From: an uncultured Alteromonadaceae bacterium
GTDB lineage: Bacteria; Pseudomonadota; Gammaproteobacteria; Enterobacterales; Alteromonadaceae
DNA length: 64,000 bases
NCBI GenBank assembly: GCA_947501935.1
Contig: CANMXU010000013.1
Location: 1 to 64,000 of the forward strand
Direction of reading: 5' to 3'
A model generated the notes under the pieces. It worked only from the letters and a program-made list of their open reading frames with translations, made no database searches and was not told where the DNA came from. Shown piece by piece: positions 44,848 to 54,844 of this stretch. Both the position numbers and the translations under genes were made by a program. The stretch's first letter is position 1. Each line of letters starts with the position of its first letter.

Positions 44848-47028
44848 ATGAAACAAAGAATTCAACAAGGGAGTTTACAGGTAGCTTCCGAACTTCATGA
44901 CTTTATTATGAATGAAGCACTACCTGAAACATCCGTTAATACAGATGACTTTTGGCATGCCTTCGAAAAATTGATTACTGAACTTGCACCTATAAATAAA
45001 GCCTTGTTAACCAAACGAGATAAATTACAAATGAGCATTGATAGCTGGCATCGGGATAACCGACAGCAATTTGATGTTAATGATTACCATAGCTTTCTAA
45101 AAGACATTGGTTACTTAGTCCCTGAAGGGGATGATTTTACGATTACTACAAAAAATGTAGATCCTGAAATAGCGCAAATAGCAGGGCCACAACTCGTCGT
45201 TCCGGTAACAAATGCTCGCTTTGCCTTGAATGCAGCTAATGCTCGTTGGGGCAGTTTATTCGATGCCTTATATGGTACTGATGTTATTGATGACAATAAT
45301 GGCAGTAAAGCTGGATCGAATTATAACCCTGCTCGAGGGGCGAAAGTGGTTGCATCGGCACAAGCCTTTTTAGATCAGGCTATTCCATTAGTTAACGGTA
45401 GCCATAAAGACGTTCTGAAATATGAGTTAAGCCAAGAACAACCAGTAAAACAACTTACGGCAAGAATGACTGACGGCACTATAACTCACTTAGAATCTAC
45501 TGAGCAGTTTAAAGGCTACATAAACAAAAATGATGAATTGAGCTCAGTACTATTAGTTAACAATGGCCTACATATCGATATACAAATTGACCGAGAGCAT
45601 AATATTGGTAAAGAGACAAGTTCAGGCATTAAGGATGTAATCATTGAATCAGCTATTAGTGCCATTCAAGACTGTGAAGACTCAGTTGCTGCGGTTGATG
45701 CCGAAGATAAAACGCTAGTATATCGTAACTGGCTAGGTTTAATGAAAGGCACTTTATCATCTTCCTTTAATAAAGCAGGGAAAACGGTCACTCGCAAACT
45801 GAACGAAGATCGTTCATACACTGCAATAGATGGTGGTGAGGTTATACTGGCAGGCCGTAGCTTACAACTAATACGTAATGTTGGGCACCTAATGACCACT
45901 GATGCCATTCTAGATGCTCAAAATCAAGAAATCCCTGAAGGCATAATGGATGCAATGGTCACTACTTTATGTGCCATCCATGACTTACAAAAGCGTTCAG
46001 GCTTACGTAATAGTCGAACGGGTAGCGTATATATCGTAAAACCCAAAATGCATGGCCCAGAAGAGGTTGCTTTTACTAATGAATTGTTTACTCAAGTTGA
46101 ACTCGCATTAGGCTTAGCTAAAAACACCATTAAAGTAGGTGTTATGGATGAAGAAAGACGTACTACAGCAAACCTTAAAGCTTGTATTCGAGAAGTGAGT
46201 GAACGTTTAGTGTTCATTAATACCGGATTTTTAGATCGTACAGGTGATGAAATTCACACCAGCATGGAAGCAGGTCCCGTTTTACCAAAAGATCTTATTA
46301 AAGATGAGGCTTGGATTAGCGCTTATGAAAATCAAAATGTTGATATTGGTTTAGCCTGTGGCTTAAAAGGTAAAGCACAAATTGGTAAAGGCATGTGGGC
46401 AAAACCTGACGAAATGCTACAAATGATCAACAGTAAACAGGCTCATCTTGAAGCTGGTGCAAGTTGTGCTTGGGTACCTTCTCCGACAGCAGCAACATTG
46501 CATGCAACACATTATCATAAATTTAATGTCGCAAAACGCCAAAGTGAATTATCAACACGTGAACAGGCCAGTTTACTAGATATATTAACGCCGCCAATAT
46601 TAGGTGATGAAGCACTAACCGCTGAAGAAATTCAAGCCGAACTCGAAAACAATATGCAAGGTTTATTAGGCTATGTCGTTCGTTGGATTGATCAAGGCAT
46701 TGGTTGTTCTAAAGTGCCTGATATCAACAATGAAGGACTAATGGAAGATAGAGCAACATTAAGAATATCTAGCCAACATATTGCAAATTGGTTACGACAT
46801 GATTTATGTACCCAAACACAAGTTATCGACACCATGAAGCGTATGGCTTGCGTTGTTGATAAACAAAATGAAAGCGACCCTTCATATCAACCAATGGCGA
46901 CTAATTTTGACAATAGTATAGCATTTCAAGCAGCTTGTGATCTTGTGTTAAAAGGCACTGAGCAACCTAACGGTTACACAGAGCCTTTATTGCATGCACG
47001 CAGAAGAGAAGCAAAAAGCAAAGCTTAA
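44848..47028 (+). CDS. glcB: Malate synthase G
   Basis: A 726-aa cytosolic enzyme condensing glyoxylate with acetyl-CoA to malate; E. coli GlcB has 723 aa. It shows isoform G features along its length: [31 protein letters not shown] in the N-terminal part, [62 protein letters not shown] and [22 protein letters not shown] start it at the ATG at 44848, not the TTG just before. It heads an operon with glcG, glcD, glcE and glcF, behind a NanR-type site. Confidence 0.96.
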   Translation: MKQRIQQGSLQVASELHDFIMNEALPETSVNTDDFWHAFEKLITELAPINKALLTKRDKLQMSIDSWHRDNRQQFDVNDYHSFLKDIGYLVPEGDDFTITTKNVDPEIAQIAGPQLVVPVTNARFALNAANARWGSLFDALYGTDVIDDNNGSKAGSNYNPARGAKVVASAQAFLDQAIPLVNGSHKDVLKYELSQEQPVKQLTARMTDGTITHLESTEQFKGYINKNDELSSVLLVNNGLHIDIQIDREHNIGKETSSGIKDVIIESAISAIQDCEDSVAAVDAEDKTLVYRNWLGLMKGTLSSSFNKAGKTVTRKLNEDRSYTAIDGGEVILAGRSLQLIRNVGHLMTTDAILDAQNQEIPEGIMDAMVTTLCAIHDLQKRSGLRNSRTGSVYIVKPKMHGPEEVAFTNELFTQVELALGLAKNTIKVGVMDEERRTTANLKACIREVSERLVFINTGFLDRTGDEIHTSMEAGPVLPKDLIKDEAWISAYENQNVDIGLACGLKGKAQIGKGMWAKPDEMLQMINSKQAHLEAGASCAWVPSPTAATLHATHYHKFNVAKRQSELSTREQASLLDILTPPILGDEALTAEEIQAELENNMQGLLGYVVRWIDQGIGCSKVPDINNEGLMEDRATLRISSQHIANWLRHDLCTQTQVIDTMKRMACVVDKQNESDPSYQPMATNFDNSIAFQAACDLVLKGTEQPNGYTEPLLHARRREAKSKA

Positions 47029-47058
47029 TTACGTAATTAAATATATTCAGAATAAACC

Positions 47059-47088
47059 GTTCAGACTTAGTGAAATCTTAGTCTGAAC
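47059..47088 (+). other. Hairpin between glcB and glcG
   Basis: GTTCAGACTTAG and its near-complement CTTAGTCTGAAC (one mismatch) around a 6-nt loop, without T tail. It probably affects transcript processing or relative expression inside the operon. Confidence 0.5.
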
Positions 47089-47112
47089 AACATATACAAT
47101 ACAGGAAATAAA

Positions 47113-47538
47113 ATGTTAACTATTAAAAGATTATCACTGAGCGATGCACAAACTCTTATCGAAGGCACTAAATTAAAAGCCAATGAAATTGGTGTACCTA
47201 TGTGTATTTCTATTGTGGATGAGTCTGGTAACTTAATCGCTTTTGATCGAATGGATGGTGGTAAAACAACCAGCATAACTATTTCTCAAGATAAAGCATT
47301 TACTGCTGCTGCGGCTCGAAAAGCGACTCATGAATACAACGAAGTTTGTGTGCCTGGTAGCCTAGCTTTTGGTATTCACACTGCTTTGGGTGGTCGCTTG
47401 TGTGTGGTCGGTGGCGGATTACCAATTTATGACAATGAAGGTGTTGTAATTGGTGGCATTGGTTTAAGTTCTGGTACCCCACAACAAGATATGGATTGTG
47501 CTGCAGCAGGCATTAAATATTTTCAAAGCCAACAGTAG
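47113..47538 (+). CDS. glcG: GlcG/HbpS-family protein
   Basis: A 141-aa GlcG/HbpS-like protein. The family hallmarks MCISIVDESGNLIAFDRMDG, AARKATHEY and GGRLCVVGGGLPIY followed by GVVIGGIGLSSGT are clear. The family is common beside glycolate oxidase genes, but its exact task is not settled (HbpS binds haem). AGGAAAT precedes the ATG. Confidence 0.9.
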   Translation: MLTIKRLSLSDAQTLIEGTKLKANEIGVPMCISIVDESGNLIAFDRMDGGKTTSITISQDKAFTAAAARKATHEYNEVCVPGSLAFGIHTALGGRLCVVGGGLPIYDNEGVVIGGIGLSSGTPQQDMDCAAAGIKYFQSQQ

Positions 47539-47600
47539 TCATTGTTATACCTACGAATAAATCAAACAACAATCATTAAGCAACAGGTATTTTTGATCTT

Positions 47601-49097
47601 ATGACAAATGACTATTCTCTCCCTGTTCAAACTCAGCCAACAAAGACTGATTTAGCAGCAATGTTTGCCGACTTCATTGACCCAAGCTTTGTTATCAGCG
47701 ATGAAGAGACACAAAGGCCATATGAATGTGATGCACTTTCCATGTATTGTGAAATGCCACTATTGGTATTATTACCTGAACATATAAGCCAAATTCAACA
47801 AGTGATGAAAATATGTCATCAATATCAAATACCCGTAGTTGCTCGAGGTGCTGGAACCGGTTTATGCGCAGGTGCCATGCCTAATAAAGCAGGCATTGTT
47901 TTGTCACTGGCTAAGTTTAAGCACATTATCAATATTGACCCGGTAGCAAGAACAGCAATATTGCAACCAGGTGTGAGAAATCTCGGGATTAGTGAAGCGG
48001 CAAGTGAATATGGCCTATATTATGCGCCAGATCCGTCTTCTCAAATAGCTTGTACTATCGGAGGGAATATTGCAGAGAACTCTGGTGGTGTGCATTGTTT
48101 AAAATATGGCTTAACAGTGCATAACGTTCTACAAGTTAAAATGGTGACGGTTGAAGGTGAACTCATCACGCTAGGCACTCACGGGCTAGATTGTGCAGGT
48201 TTTGATTTACTCGCCTTAATTACTGGCTCAGAAGGTTTATTAGGGGTAATAACCGAAATAACCGTAAAGTTATTACCGATTCCAGAAAAAGCCCAAGTCG
48301 TTATGGCTGCATTTTCTACCGTACAACAAGCTGGTGATGCTGTTGGCGCAGTCATCGCCAATGGCATTATTCCAGCCGGTCTGGAAATGATGGACAGCTA
48401 CGCCATTCGAGCAGCGGAAGATTTCGCTCATGCTGGTTACCCCGTCGATGCAAAAGCACTACTTCTATGTGAAATTGATGGAACTTTAGAAGAAGTACAA
48501 GAACACATTGAAAAGCTTGAAGATATTTTTAAAGATGCGGGAGCAATTTCAATAAAAATATCAGCCAATGAAGCTGAACGCGCTTTACTTTGGAAAGGCA
48601 GAAAATCAGCTTTTCCAGCCGTTGGCCGTATCTCTCCAGATTATTACTGCATGGACGGTACTATTCCTCGCAGCCAATTAGCTTATGTACTCACCGAAAT
48701 GGATAAAATGTCGGCTCATTATAATTTACGAGTTGCCAATGTATTTCATGCTGGTGATGGTAATTTACATCCACTCATTTTATTTGATGCCAATGTACCT
48801 GGTGAATTCGAAAAAACTGAAGAGTTTGGTAGCAAGATATTGGAGCTTTGCGTGCAAGTTGGTGGCTGTATAACCGGAGAGCATGGTGTGGGTATTGAAA
48901 AGATTCGTCAAATGAACGTGCAATTTAACGAACAGGAAATATCGCAATTTTTATCGGTGAAAAAATCATTTGATGAGAATGGCACCCTAAATCCTGGGAA
49001 AGGTATCCCTGTACTAAAAAACTGTCAAGAATACCGTTCACTTAATCCCAACAACTCAGAGCAAGAAATGAAAGATCATAAGTGCGGGGAAAAATAA
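47601..49097 (+). CDS. glcD: Glycolate oxidase FAD subunit GlcD
   Basis: A 498-aa flavoprotein oxidising glycolate to glyoxylate with GlcE and GlcF. FAD-binding PCMH motifs are VVARGAGTGLCAGAMP, SSQIACTIGGNIAENSGGVHC and GSEGLLGVITEI. The C-terminal active region has VFHAGDGNLHP and GCITGEHGVGIEK. Length matches E. coli GlcD (499 aa). Its stop overlaps the glcE start in a TAATG junction, showing tight coupling. Electrons pass via GlcF, probably to quinone. Confidence 0.94.
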   Translation: MTNDYSLPVQTQPTKTDLAAMFADFIDPSFVISDEETQRPYECDALSMYCEMPLLVLLPEHISQIQQVMKICHQYQIPVVARGAGTGLCAGAMPNKAGIVLSLAKFKHIINIDPVARTAILQPGVRNLGISEAASEYGLYYAPDPSSQIACTIGGNIAENSGGVHCLKYGLTVHNVLQVKMVTVEGELITLGTHGLDCAGFDLLALITGSEGLLGVITEITVKLLPIPEKAQVVMAAFSTVQQAGDAVGAVIANGIIPAGLEMMDSYAIRAAEDFAHAGYPVDAKALLLCEIDGTLEEVQEHIEKLEDIFKDAGAISIKISANEAERALLWKGRKSAFPAVGRISPDYYCMDGTIPRSQLAYVLTEMDKMSAHYNLRVANVFHAGDGNLHPLILFDANVPGEFEKTEEFGSKILELCVQVGGCITGEHGVGIEKIRQMNVQFNEQEISQFLSVKKSFDENGTLNPGKGIPVLKNCQEYRSLNPNNSEQEMKDHKCGEK

Positions 49098-50179
49098 TGG
49101 CAGATATTAGTCGTGAATTAATTGCTCGTGTTGCAAATGCTAGTGCAAATAATCAGTCACTAAACATTGTCGGCGGTAACAGTAAAACTTTTCTTGGTAG
49201 GGAAGCTATCGGAGAAAAAATTTCTATCCGTGAGCACCAAGGAATACTTAGTTACGAACCAGTTGAATTGGTTATGACTGCTCGTGCAGGTACTACTATT
49301 ACTGAAATAGAGGCAACCCTAGATGAACAAGGACAAATGCTTGCCTTTGAGCCTGCAAACTTTTTAGGAAAAGCTACTATCGGTGGCACATTAGCTTGTA
49401 ACTCCTCAGGTCCAGCAAGGCCTTGGTCCGGATCTGTTAGGGATGCTGTATTAGGTATTAAACTTATTAATGGTAAAAGCGAACATCTTAATTTTGGCGG
49501 ACAAGTATTAAAAAATGTTGCGGGTTATGATATTTCCAGAATGCAGGCTGGCGCTATGGGTTCATTAGGAATAATTACACAAGTAAGCTTCAAAGTAATG
49601 CCCAAGCCACAATCAAGTTTAACATTGGTGGCAGCTATGGATGCAGGTCAAGCCATTGAAAAAATGAACAAGCTCGCAGGCCAAGCCAAACCATTGACCG
49701 CAGCTTGCTGGTTTAACAACAAACTGTATATGCGCTTATCGGGTGCAACAAGTGCAGTTGAAGGCGCAGTAAAAGCATGGACAGGTAAAATATTAGAAAA
49801 TGACCAACAATTTTGGCAATCATTGAAAGAACAACAGACAGATTTTTTCTGTGGAGGTTCTGATGACAATTCCACTAACAAAGAGCCTTTATGGCGTTTT
49901 TCAGTAAATTCTAATGCTAAACACTTTTTACCTGAACACAACTGGCTTATTGATTGGGGCGGTTCACAACGTTGGTTGCGTGGTTTTCATGACTTTGAAG
50001 CGCTTGAAACTATGGCTGAAAATGCAAATGGCCAAGTAAGTTTATTTCGTAATGGCGATCGCAGTAACGAGGTATTTCACCGTCAATCTCCTGCACTTAA
50101 AGCCATTCATCAACGCTTAAAGTCAAGCTTTGATCCTAAAAATATTTTCAATCCTAGCCGACTTTATAGTTGGCTATAA
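49097..50179 (+). CDS. glcE: Glycolate oxidase FAD-binding subunit GlcE
   Basis: A 360-aa second FAD-binding subunit of glycolate oxidase. Shared signatures are IVGGNSKTFLGRE, ARAGTTITEIEATL, FLGKATIGGTLACNSSGPARP, GQVLKNVAGYDISRMQAG and GSLGIITQVSFKVMP. It starts at the ATG overlapping the glcD stop; a GTG 15 nt upstream would lie within glcD. glcF follows after 13 nt. Confidence 0.93.
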   Translation: MADISRELIARVANASANNQSLNIVGGNSKTFLGREAIGEKISIREHQGILSYEPVELVMTARAGTTITEIEATLDEQGQMLAFEPANFLGKATIGGTLACNSSGPARPWSGSVRDAVLGIKLINGKSEHLNFGGQVLKNVAGYDISRMQAGAMGSLGIITQVSFKVMPKPQSSLTLVAAMDAGQAIEKMNKLAGQAKPLTAACWFNNKLYMRLSGATSAVEGAVKAWTGKILENDQQFWQSLKEQQTDFFCGGSDDNSTNKEPLWRFSVNSNAKHFLPEHNWLIDWGGSQRWLRGFHDFEALETMAENANGQVSLFRNGDRSNEVFHRQSPALKAIHQRLKSSFDPKNIFNPSRLYSWL

Positions 50180-50192
50180 CGGAAAAATTATT

Positions 50193-51410
50193 ATGCAAAC
50201 CAATTTACATCCATCATTTAAAAACACCGTAGTTGGTGTTGAAGCCGAAGAAATATTACGCAGTTGTGTTCATTGCGGCTTCTGCACTGCCACTTGCCCT
50301 ACTTATCAAGAAATATCAGATGAACGTGATGGCCCACGTGGGCGTATATACTTGATCAAGCAATTACTAGAAACAGGCTCTGCAACTGAAAAAACCCGTG
50401 ATCATTTAGATAAATGTTTAAGCTGTCGTAGCTGTGAGACGACCTGCCCATCAGGCGTTAAATATGCGCGTTTAGCTGATTTGGGTAAAGAAATAATAGA
50501 AGAACAACAAACGAGGCCTTTACAAGAAAGGTTGGTTCGCTGGACATTAAGACAAGTTTTACCGTATCGTCATCGTTTTACTGCATTATTACGTGTTGGA
50601 CAGCTATTCAGGCCCATTATGCCTACTGTTATTAAACGAAAAATTCCTTTCAGAGTAAAGTCAACACCATGGCCAACCACCACTCAAAGCCGTACAATGC
50701 TGCTTTTAGCGGGTTGCGCGCAACCTGGCGCAACACCTAATACTAACGCAGCGGCCGCCCGGGTTTTAGATAAATTAGGCGTAACATTGAAAGAAGCACC
50801 TAAAGCTGGTTGCTGTGGTGCGGTGAGTTATCATTTATCTAAACATGAAGAAGGCTTAAACTTTATGCGTAATAACATTGATGCTTGGTGGCCTGAAATT
50901 CAAGCAGGGGCAGAAGCGATCATCATCACCGCGTCAGGCTGCGGAGCTATGGTACAAGATTACGGTGAATTGTTAAAAGATGATGACCAATATGCCAGTA
51001 AAGCAAAACGCATCAGTGAATTATCAAAAGATTTGTCTGAAGTAGTCACCGTTGCTGAAATTAAAAAGTTATCTTTTAAAGAGAGTAAAACTACCACAGC
51101 TGTCCATTGTCCTTGTTCATTACAACATGCTTTGAAGCTGCCTGATAGTGTTGAACCTTTACTCGCAGCAGCAGGTTTAGCCACAACCAAAACCAAAGAT
51201 AAACATTTATGTTGTGGCTCTGCTGGAACTTACTCTATTTTACAACCCAAGTTAAGCGCTAAATTGTTAGACAATAAACTCAAAGCACTGAGCATTGAGT
51301 CACCTGATAGAATTGTTAGCGCTAATGTAGGTTGTCAATTGCATTTGGGTACAAAATCAGAGGTCCCCGTGCAACATTGGATTGAATTAATTGATGAATC
51401 ATTAGTATAA
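50193..51410 (+). CDS. glcF: Glycolate oxidase iron-sulfur subunit GlcF
   Basis: A 405-aa iron-sulfur subunit. Two 4Fe-4S motifs (CVHCGFCTATCP and CLSCRSCETTCP) lie in the first 100 residues, and two CCG-type cysteine clusters follow (AGCCGAVSYH and HLCCGSAGTYS). I start it at the ATG at 50193, which has a GGA site about 9 nt upstream; a longer frame would run back into glcE. It completes the GlcDEF complex. A terminator follows. Confidence 0.94.
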   Translation: MQTNLHPSFKNTVVGVEAEEILRSCVHCGFCTATCPTYQEISDERDGPRGRIYLIKQLLETGSATEKTRDHLDKCLSCRSCETTCPSGVKYARLADLGKEIIEEQQTRPLQERLVRWTLRQVLPYRHRFTALLRVGQLFRPIMPTVIKRKIPFRVKSTPWPTTTQSRTMLLLAGCAQPGATPNTNAAAARVLDKLGVTLKEAPKAGCCGAVSYHLSKHEEGLNFMRNNIDAWWPEIQAGAEAIIITASGCGAMVQDYGELLKDDDQYASKAKRISELSKDLSEVVTVAEIKKLSFKESKTTTAVHCPCSLQHALKLPDSVEPLLAAAGLATTKTKDKHLCCGSAGTYSILQPKLSAKLLDNKLKALSIESPDRIVSANVGCQLHLGTKSEVPVQHWIELIDESLV

Positions 51411-51468
51411 ATAATATTTACCGATTAACCACACACGTAAAAAACTAAATATTAAAATCTTGACAAGG

Positions 51469-51504
51469 AATACAGGTAGCTAACAAACATTTACCTGTAT
51501 TTTT
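51469..51504 (+). terminator. Rho-independent terminator after glcF
   Basis: Stem AATACAGGTA/TACCTGTATT around a 13-nt loop, followed by a T run; about 60 nt past the glcF stop. Confidence 0.8.
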
Positions 51505-51666
51505 CATTGAGATAAAAGCGAATTAATCTACCCACTCACATATAAATTAAACCTCGATAATTTAGATGAAGTAATACAACTGTCCGATAATCTAACTACA
51601 ACTCCTCTATGTTAAACAAATAAGTGGCTGTTATTTTTTATTTACGCCTTATATAATAGCCCTCAG

Positions 51667-51706
51667 TAACTGCAAATAACTGCAAATAACTGCAAATAAC
51701 TGCAAA
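51667..51706. repeat. Four copies of a 10-bp tandem repeat
   Basis: TAACTGCAAA four times in exact register. No known role. It sits in a 400-bp gene-free gap between the glcF terminator and a broken sialidase copy, which holds nothing else recognisable. Confidence 0.85.
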
Positions 51707-51820
51707 AAAACTCTCATTTTCTATTGATTCTACCAATAAACAATCTTCACGAATTACCTAAAGATATCAAGAGTTCGCTATTACACTTTAATTACTCTAT
51801 TATTGCTACCAAGAGCATTA

Positions 51821-52189
51821 CTAACAAAAAATTAAATTTAAATTATAAATATCATTAATAGAGTCACTAAGGGTGATAATATCTGAATAAGCACTTACCC
51901 CTTCAACTAACTGGAAAGGTGTTTCGAAAGTAACACCTTCATCAGTACTTGACCACAAGCCTAAATTTCGTCGGTTGGTACCTACAGGGTCACCAATAGG
52001 GCCTGATAAAATAATTCTATTTTCATCATCACCAGAGCGAATGGCAGAGAAACGAGTGATTCCTGTGTCTACTTTTGATATCACAATATCATTACTTGTA
52101 TGAACCCAAGTAGCACCGCCATCAGCACTTAGAAAATGAATCCTGTTGCCGAGCGCTTCTGTATAGATGTTAGTTAAATGATGACACAT
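51821..52189 (-). pseudogene. C-terminal fragment of a sialidase
   Basis: About 105 residues match the late part of the intact sialidase at 58146-60974 closely: IHFLSADGGATWVHTSND, SKVDTGITRFSAIRSGD, NRIILSGPIG and a YSDIITL block. The frame then stops early, without the final strand. The N-terminal four-fifths are absent and the first residues are unrelated. It is a broken duplicate with one Asp-box. Confidence 0.8.
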
Positions 52190-52277
52190 TCAATTTACAG
52201 TTTATAACTGCTATTCTTACTACTGGACAACTACATTTTTCCAACAACCCTAAGTATGCCCAGAAATTAAATATCAT

Positions 52278-52820
52278 ATGATGCTAGTAAATTCAAAAAA
52301 TAAAGGTTTTACCCTAATTGAGTTAGTTATAGTTATTGTAATCCTAGGTATTTTGGCTGTCACTGCGGCTCCAAAATTTATAGACCTAACCAGTGATGCT
52401 AAAGCGGCTAACCTTGAAGCTATCGGTGGGGCAATGAGGAGTGGTCTTCAATTAATAAACTCTCAAGCTGTAATTGATGGCCAAAATAATGATTCCGGTG
52501 TGATCCAAATTAATGGAACAGACATACCACTTTATAATGGGTATCCATCTGTTCGTGGCAGTGATAGTTTTGTAGAAATTAATGCACAAGTGAAAGCCTG
52601 GTTAGATATCGATGTTGTTGATCGAAATACTGCTAACAACAACAGAAATGCAGCTACATTTTTCTCGGATAAATCATCAGCGAACCATCAAATTTATATT
52701 TTTTTCACAGAAGATTATGACCAAAAAAGTGTTAACTTTAAATGTCATGTGCTTTATGAAAATCCAGAGTCTGATGAGCCAAATAAACCAATAATTAATA
52801 TTGAAACAAGTGATTGTTAA
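52278..52820 (+). CDS. Type IV prepilin-like protein, MSHA pilin type
   Basis: A 180-aa protein with the prepilin signature: short basic leader, then G-FTLIELVIVIVILGILAVTAA, with cleavage after Gly and Glu at position 5 of the mature protein. The body (AAPKFIDLTSDAKAANLEAI) resembles MshA pilins. No assembly genes are nearby, so it would rely on machinery elsewhere and may act as an adhesin or minor pilin. The first Met has a second Met right after it; either may start. Confidence 0.8.
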   Translation: MMLVNSKNKGFTLIELVIVIVILGILAVTAAPKFIDLTSDAKAANLEAIGGAMRSGLQLINSQAVIDGQNNDSGVIQINGTDIPLYNGYPSVRGSDSFVEINAQVKAWLDIDVVDRNTANNNRNAATFFSDKSSANHQIYIFFTEDYDQKSVNFKCHVLYENPESDEPNKPIINIETSDC

Positions 52821-52969
52821 TAAGTCTCTGTTTAATTACAGCAATAAGTTTAATAATATTCATTAAGTCAGACTGCATTTATTGGAGTGTTATTTACGAT
52901 TTCTTTCAAAATTATTTAGCTATACTTGTATGTAATCATATGATTTCACAATGAGTCTAAAAAATATCA

Positions 52970-53710
52970 ATGTCTACCTTGATTATGAGAAAAGTCAGCA
53001 AAAGCACTATTTACTTAATATTATTCTTTTTACCTACGGCACATGCAGCAGGTATCGCTTTGTCGATTCCCATTTCAACTTCCAATATTAAAGGCTCATG
53101 TGCAGCCACTATTCTAACAAAAGCATACAGTGAGTTAGACTACCAACTCATATTTCATGAAATACCAGCACAAAGAGCGTTAGTGGAAGCAAATAAGGGT
53201 CATTTTGATGGCGTAATGAATAGAATTGAAGGGCTTGACAACTATTATCCAAATTTGGTTCGTATACTTACCCCAATTTGCATTAACACCTACTCTCTTT
53301 ATATGCTCTCTGGTAGCACTTTGAAATCCCCTCTCGAATTGAATACTAAGGCCCTAGGCATAAAAAAAGGCAACACTCCCCTTGAGAATATTTTTAAAAG
53401 AATTTCACCTTTTAAAGCAACCTCTTATCAACAATTAATTAACATGCTAATAACTAAACGCTTGGATGTGATTGCAATGAATGAAGCCGCTTTTGCAAAC
53501 GCGATACGCAGTATGAAACGCACCGAATCAATTAATAATATTATCAGTGTAGATTATCCATTTCCGATTGATTACGGTTATCATTATTTACATAAAAAAC
53601 ACATTGATTTAATTCCGTTAATTAATAAGAAATTAGCAAACTTTGAAAGTAATGGTTACATTAAAAGGGCGAATGAAAAACATAGAAACTACATTTTATA
53701 TGAGCACTAA
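52970..53710 (+). CDS. Periplasmic solute-binding-like protein (family 3)
   Basis: A 246-aa protein with an N-terminal signal (about residues 7-27, ending HAAG) and a body like the short SBP_bac_3/periplasmic amino-acid-binding family of marine bacteria. PAQRALVEANKGHFDGVMNRIEG is typical of these orphan binding proteins. No ABC transporter genes are close. An ATG at 52988 is an alternative start. Role unknown; perhaps sensing. Confidence 0.65.
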   Translation: MSTLIMRKVSKSTIYLILFFLPTAHAAGIALSIPISTSNIKGSCAATILTKAYSELDYQLIFHEIPAQRALVEANKGHFDGVMNRIEGLDNYYPNLVRILTPICINTYSLYMLSGSTLKSPLELNTKALGIKKGNTPLENIFKRISPFKATSYQQLINMLITKRLDVIAMNEAAFANAIRSMKRTESINNIISVDYPFPIDYGYHYLHKKHIDLIPLINKKLANFESNGYIKRANEKHRNYILYEH

Positions 53711-53860
53711 GGGTGATTGTAAAGCACAGCTTTAATCGACTCTTATTTATTGAAATATTAAGTTTTAAAAGGTGGATGACCTATGTTCACAAGGAAGCTT
53801 TCGTAGTGATAAATAATCGACCAAGCCCCCTTAATATTACAAAGTATTTTTTCCTTAACG

Positions 53861-54844
53861 TTAATAAAATTTATGCGACCAATGATGTTCTTTAAGCTTT
53901 TCTGCTAATTCATCATTAAAAAGCATTCCATCGCTGTAAAGAGTATTGAGCTTAACTTCTCTGGAATTTCTCATGCCACAGGCGACCGTTGATACAGCAC
54001 TATCGGCTAAGCAGAAACGCATAGCAACTTCGGGTAAACTATAACCATAGCTAGCGCATAATTTTTTAATTTTTTCAACACGTTTCAATGTTTCACTAAA
54101 ATGTTCGCCTTGATACATCTGATGACGTTTATCATCGGCAGACCAAGTGCTATAGGTATCCTCTGTCCATGTACCTGTTAATGCACCTGAATCAAACGGT
54201 ACTCTAGCAATAAATGCGGTATTGGTTTGTTCGCCTACCCGAAAAAGTTCAACATTAGGCGCTTGCTCAAAGATATTATAAATAACCTGCTGAGACTTAA
54301 CTAAATCAGTTTGAGCAAGCTTAACACCAGTATTAGGTTCAATGTCAGGCAAGGAAACACCTATTTCTCTGATTTTACCCGCCTGAACTAACGACGAAAG
54401 TGTATCGAGCCATTCCAAGTGTTCAGTGCCATCAGAAAACCACAAATGTAATTGCAGCAGGTCGATACACTCAATTTGTAAACGTTGTAAAGACCCCTCA
54501 ACTTGCTCAATTATATATTCTTTAGGGTAACGCCCAACAATGCTATCTTGATATTTTGTCTCAGCAGAAATGCCTAAAGGCGCAACTTTAGTAGCAAGTA
54601 AAATATCATCATTATTATTTGCCCTTCGCCATTGCTTAAGAGCCTGACCAACAATCGTTTCACTTTGTCCGCCACCATATGCTGCGGCAGTGTCAACTAA
54701 GTTAATTCCTTCTTCAAAGGCACGGTGTAATGTTTCAATTGATTCTTTTTTATCAATTTCCCCCCAAGTCCCACCTAATTGCCAAGCACCAAAACAGATC
54801 TCACTAACTTGCCAATCTGTACGGCCAAACTGTCGATATTGCAT
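53861..54844 (-). CDS. Aldo/keto reductase
   Basis: A 327-aa NAD(P)H-dependent reductase of the AKR superfamily. The catalytic tetrad is visible: D in NLVDTAAAYG, Y in the same motif, K in LLATKVAP and H in LLQLHLW. It starts in a TAATG overlap with the dioxygenase gene upstream, so the pair is coupled. It could reduce an aldehyde or ketone formed by the dioxygenase, or oxidise a sugar. Substrate unknown. Confidence 0.88.
   Translation of the reverse strand: MQYRQFGRTDWQVSEICFGAWQLGGTWGEIDKKESIETLHRAFEEGINLVDTAAAYGGGQSETIVGQALKQWRRANNNDDILLATKVAPLGISAETKYQDSIVGRYPKEYIIEQVEGSLQRLQIECIDLLQLHLWFSDGTEHLEWLDTLSSLVQAGKIREIGVSLPDIEPNTGVKLAQTDLVKSQQVIYNIFEQAPNVELFRVGEQTNTAFIARVPFDSGALTGTWTEDTYSTWSADDKRHQMYQGEHFSETLKRVEKIKKLCASYGYSLPEVAMRFCLADSAVSTVACGMRNSREVKLNTLYSDGMLFNDELAEKLKEHHWSHKFY

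Noticed and set aside
53713..53895. 60-codon + strand frame after the solute-binding protein gene
   Set aside because: No ATG start or ribosome site, composition of random AT-rich DNA, and it overlaps the end of the aldo/keto reductase gene.
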